A stretch of 64,000 bases of DNA from Bradyrhizobium zhengyangense. GTDB taxonomy: Bacteria; Pseudomonadota; Alphaproteobacteria; Rhizobiales; Xanthobacteraceae. Location: NCBI RefSeq assembly GCF_022012435.1, contig NZ_JAKLUA010000004.1:434001-498000 (forward strand), given 5' to 3'. The position numbers and the translations under genes were made by a program. Under the pieces are notes generated by a model that made no database searches, had not been told where the DNA came from, and saw nothing but the letters and a program-made list of their open reading frames with translations. Below, one piece after another: positions 62,071 through 64,000 of the stretch. Within the stretch, counting starts at the first letter, position 1. Each line of letters begins with the position of its first letter.

Positions 62071-62577
62071 TTGCCCTTCCCCCACCGCCTCCCCGACCAA
62101 CTCCGCCCCAACCTCCGCCTCGTCTTCGTCGGCACCGCGGCCAGCACGCGCTCGGCCGAACTCGGGCACTACTACGCTCATCCCGGCAACCGCTTCTGGC
62201 GCGCGATCCAAGAGGCCGGGATCACGCCGCGGCGCTATCAGCCGGGCGAGTTCGCATCGCTGATCGAGCTCGGGATCGGCTTCACCGATCTCTCCAAGTC
62301 GGGCGCGGGGATGGATCACCAGATCGCGGCGGAGACGATCGACGTGCCCGGCTTCAGGGCGAAGATCGAGAAGTACCGGCCGAGGACGATTGCGTTCACG
62401 AGCAAGAAGGCGGCGAGCTTGTTTTATGGCAGGCCGTCAGCTGCGATTGCGCTGGGACGGCAGAAGCGGGATGAGAGCTTGCCGGAGATCTTCGTGCTGC
62501 CCTCGCCATCCGGTGCGGCGTCGGGGCATTGGACGCTGGAGCCGTGGCGGGAGCTGGCGAGGTGGATTGCTGCGTAG
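62071..62577 (+). CDS. Uracil/mismatch-DNA glycosylase superfamily protein, Mug-like
   Basis: 168 aa. PGNRFWRAI and LGIGFTDLSKSGAG follow the Mug pattern of the UDG superfamily. The usual GINPG motif I is replaced by GTAAS, losing the conserved Asn, and motif II appears as LPSPSGAAS. Probably removes U, T or another lesion base, but the catalytic residue set differs. TTG start at 62071; no clear ribosome site. Its TAG stop lies in the adjacent repeat. Confidence 0.8.
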   Translation: MPFPHRLPDQLRPNLRLVFVGTAASTRSAELGHYYAHPGNRFWRAIQEAGITPRRYQPGEFASLIELGIGFTDLSKSGAGMDHQIAAETIDVPGFRAKIEKYRPRTIAFTSKKAASLFYGRPSAAIALGRQKRDESLPEIFVLPSPSGAASGHWTLEPWRELARWIAA

Positions 62578-62722
62578 GGTGGGTTAGCTGCGCGGCTGCG
62601 CGAAGCGCGGGCCGCCCGGCGTAACCCACCGCTTCTGTTGCCGCGGCGGCGCACGCGGTGGGTTACGCCTTGCACCGTTTCGTGTTGAACGACTGCGCTT
62701 GTGAGCGGCTAACCCACCCTAC
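62574..62722. repeat. GTAGGGTGGGTTAG nested inverted-repeat element
   Basis: 149 bp with outer arms GTAGGGTGGGTTAGC / GCTAACCCACCCTAC and inner arms GGCGTAACCCACCGC / GCGGTGGGTTACGCC. Related to the GTAGGGTGGGCAAAG elements by the GTAGGGTGGG ends. Both flanking genes stop inside it. Confidence 0.9.
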
Positions 62723-63273
62723 GCACCGACGCCCAGCGCCGCCACTTCACGCGCGAGATTTGCTCGGGCGGGGCGGTCGTACATCGCGGCGAAGTCAGGA
62801 TCGGGAAAGATGACCTCGCGTGCGGCGAAACGGCGGAGCACCCGGGCGCGGCCGATGCGATAGTCGTCCTCACTGACGTGGCTGAATTCCTGGCGGATCG
62901 CGGCGGCATAGGCGTCATAGCGCGCGGGATCGGTGCCGAGAATGCTGAGGTCGATCGAAATCAGGATCGCCCCTAAGCGATCGCCGGCGCTAACGTCGTG
63001 CGTCTTGGTCAGGCGGATCAGGCGGCCGACGTCCTGACGAAGATCAGTGCGGACGTACTGCTCGGCGAGCTCCGCGCTGCGCTCCTCGTTGTCGGACCTA
63101 GCAGGATCGTACACGACATCATGCCACCAGATCGCCTCCGTCACCGTCTCGCGCTCGGCCGCGGAAAGACCGTCGACCCGCGCGAGTGCAGCCAGGCAAT
63201 CCTCGATATGCGCCAGATTGTGATAGTGGCGGCCAGGTGCCGCGTAGGCGGCAGCTAGCTGTTCGCGGTTCAT
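62719..63273 (-). CDS. HD-domain phosphohydrolase-like protein
   Basis: 184 aa. Predicted metal-dependent phosphohydrolase: HYHNLAHIEDCL (first His) and WWHDVVYDP (HD pair) and a late Asp in ISIDLSIL. Substrate unknown, nucleotide-type likely. ATG 63273. 7 nt downstream of the DUF6429 gene, so one operon. Confidence 0.85.
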   Translation of the reverse strand: MNREQLAAAYAAPGRHYHNLAHIEDCLAALARVDGLSAAERETVTEAIWWHDVVYDPARSDNEERSAELAEQYVRTDLRQDVGRLIRLTKTHDVSAGDRLGAILISIDLSILGTDPARYDAYAAAIRQEFSHVSEDDYRIGRARVLRRFAAREVIFPDPDFAAMYDRPARANLAREVAALGVGA

Positions 63274-63280
63274 CGAGGCA

Positions 63281-63505
63281 TCACTCCTCGAACAATTCCT
63301 TGAACAGCGCCTTCGCACGCTCGAGGCCTTCGGGGGTGAACACCACCGACTTCACCTTGCCGACGGGATCATCAATCATGCCCTTGTCGTGGAGGCGGCC
63401 AAGCACATCCCAGTCGAAACCCTTCCACGCCCGACAACCATCGTGCAGGGTCAGGCGAAGTAAGGCGAGCGCCGCGTCGTCGATCTTGTCGGTGTTGATG
63501 GCCAT
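63281..63505 (-). CDS. DUF6429-like small protein
   Basis: 74 aa helical, acidic protein beginning MAINTDKIDDAALALLRLTLHDG; matches my memory of DUF6429. GGGGAG ribosome site before ATG 63505. Longer in-frame reading to 63814 crosses a repeat. Role unknown; co-transcribed with the HD-domain gene. Confidence 0.8.
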   Translation of the reverse strand: MAINTDKIDDAALALLRLTLHDGCRAWKGFDWDVLGRLHDKGMIDDPVGKVKSVVFTPEGLERAKALFKELFEE

Positions 63506-63583
63506 TGTGATCTCCCCGTGCGGTATTGGCACTATCCTAATGCACATCAGGCAATCCGCAACGCTCCCCAAGGGCACCGCTTT

Positions 63584-63685
63584 GTAGGGTGGGCAAAGGC
63601 GCTCTTGCGCCGTGCCCACCACCGCTCCATGAGTCCGACAGAACGTGGGCACGTCGCGCGAAGGGCGCGCCTTTGCCCACCCTAC
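63584..63685. repeat. GTAGGGTGGGCAAAG inverted-repeat element, copy B
   Basis: 102 bp bounded by GTAGGGTGGGCAAAGGCGC and GCGCCTTTGCCCACCCTAC, with inner GTGCCCAC/GTGGGCAC pairs. Same family as 32185-32274. Confidence 0.9.
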
Positions 63686-63752
63686 GGCATTGTCGGAATT
63701 CGCTCCGCTCGTTCGTCCTAGAGACAGAGTTACATTCACCCGGAGACCCCAC

Positions 63753-64000
63753 ATGCCCACCATCACCGCCTTCGAAAGCTCGCCCGACCGCGGCCGGGGG
63801 CAGGCGCGGGACATGCGGGTGCGCTGGGCGCTCGAGGAGGTCGGCCAGGCTTACGACGTGCGCCTGCTGTCGTTCGAGGCCATGAAGCAGCCGGCCCATC
63901 TGGCGCTGCATCCGTTCGGGCAGATACCGACCTATGAGGACGGCGATCTCGCCCTGTTCGAGACCGGCGCGATCGTGCTGCACATCGCCGAGCGTCATGA
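63753..64000 (+). CDS. Glutathione S-transferase, 5' part
   Basis: 82 visible codons, continuing beyond the right edge. The N-terminal thioredoxin-like domain is recognised by MRVRWALEEVGQAYDVR, HPFGQIPTYEDGDLALFETGAIVLHIAE (cis-Pro and Glu-Thr glutathione contacts). CGGAG ribosome site before ATG 63753. Confidence 0.88.
   Translation, partial: MPTITAFESSPDRGRGQARDMRVRWALEEVGQAYDVRLLSFEAMKQPAHLALHPFGQIPTYEDGDLALFETGAIVLHIAERH

Noticed and set aside
1..64000. tRNA genes, CRISPR arrays, transposases, integrases
   Set aside because: None seen: no cloverleaf with TTCRANY-type loops, no regular direct repeats and no transposase motif.

Overview
The window is GC-rich chromosomal DNA that looks like a Bradyrhizobium or close relative (Nitrobacteraceae, Alphaproteobacteria). 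The taxon is inferred from the rsmH-ftsL-ftsI-murE order, the A-type RNase P RNA, a TPP-riboswitch-led thiOSGE-thiC operon, Psd and a PmtA-like methyltransferase, and several intergenic palindromic repeat families typical of that group. No tRNA, rRNA, CRISPR array, transposase or prophage was found. Almost all of it reads as a stable core or near-core chromosome; the one clear compositional outlier is an AT-richer orphan gene at 61.4-62.0 kb.

Layout. 1-4.4 kb: start of the division and cell-wall cluster on the minus strand (rsmH, ftsL, ftsI, murE; murE runs off the left edge), with a divergent peptidoglycan amidase. 5.8-8.4 kb: a D-cysteine-desulfhydrase-type PLP enzyme, then an ECF42-type sigma factor with its DGPF/YCII partner. 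8.55-8.98 kb: rnpB. 9-14.3 kb: an esterase-like hydrolase, a DUF983 protein divergent from a MocR-type regulator with direct-repeat operators, a small secreted protein, a TauE/SafE exporter and an O-antigen-ligase-like protein. 14.3-21.9 kb: two efflux units, an ABC exporter plus MATE protein with a leader short reading frame, and an EmrAB-like pair controlled by a divergent TetR regulator through a near-ideal palindromic operator. 22.3-27.7 kb: a Crp/Fnr regulator and a four-gene operon (M20 deacylase, TauC-like permease, TauA-like binding protein, amidase) without an ATPase gene. 28-32.9 kb: secreted and envelope proteins (extensin-like, DUF2147, FecR-domain) and a NUDIX hydrolase.

32.9-38.4 kb is a candidate lipid-modification neighbourhood: phosphatidylserine decarboxylase, a class III aminotransferase with a long N-terminal extension, a membrane protein, a PmtA-like methyltransferase and a GT4 glycosyltransferase. 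Two of the promoters share a GTGTGAC(A/G)TCA motif. 38.7-45.7 kb: an L,D-transpeptidase, a frameshifted GNAT gene, a DUF899 operon with a divergent regulator, two beta-propeller proteins and a DUF4403 protein. 45.8-50.2 kb: a complete polyamine-type ABC importer, followed by an orphan branched-chain-type binding protein. 51.7-56.3 kb: a PRC-barrel protein with an EcfG-like promoter, a low-complexity protein, a PhoB/EnvZ-type two-component pair and a lytic transglycosylase. 56.3-61.3 kb: the TPP riboswitch and thiOSGE-thiC, with two copies of one 101-102 bp structured repeat placed exactly at two operon junctions. 61.4-64 kb: the AT-rich orphan, a UDG-superfamily glycosylase, an HD-domain phosphohydrolase, a DUF6429 protein and the start of a glutathione S-transferase.

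The most noteworthy items are the ATPase-less transport/hydrolase operon, the putative lipid cluster with its shared motif, the overlapping-frame leader before the ABC/MATE operon, and the behaviour of the structured repeats, which sit in operon junctions and supply stop codons to convergent genes.
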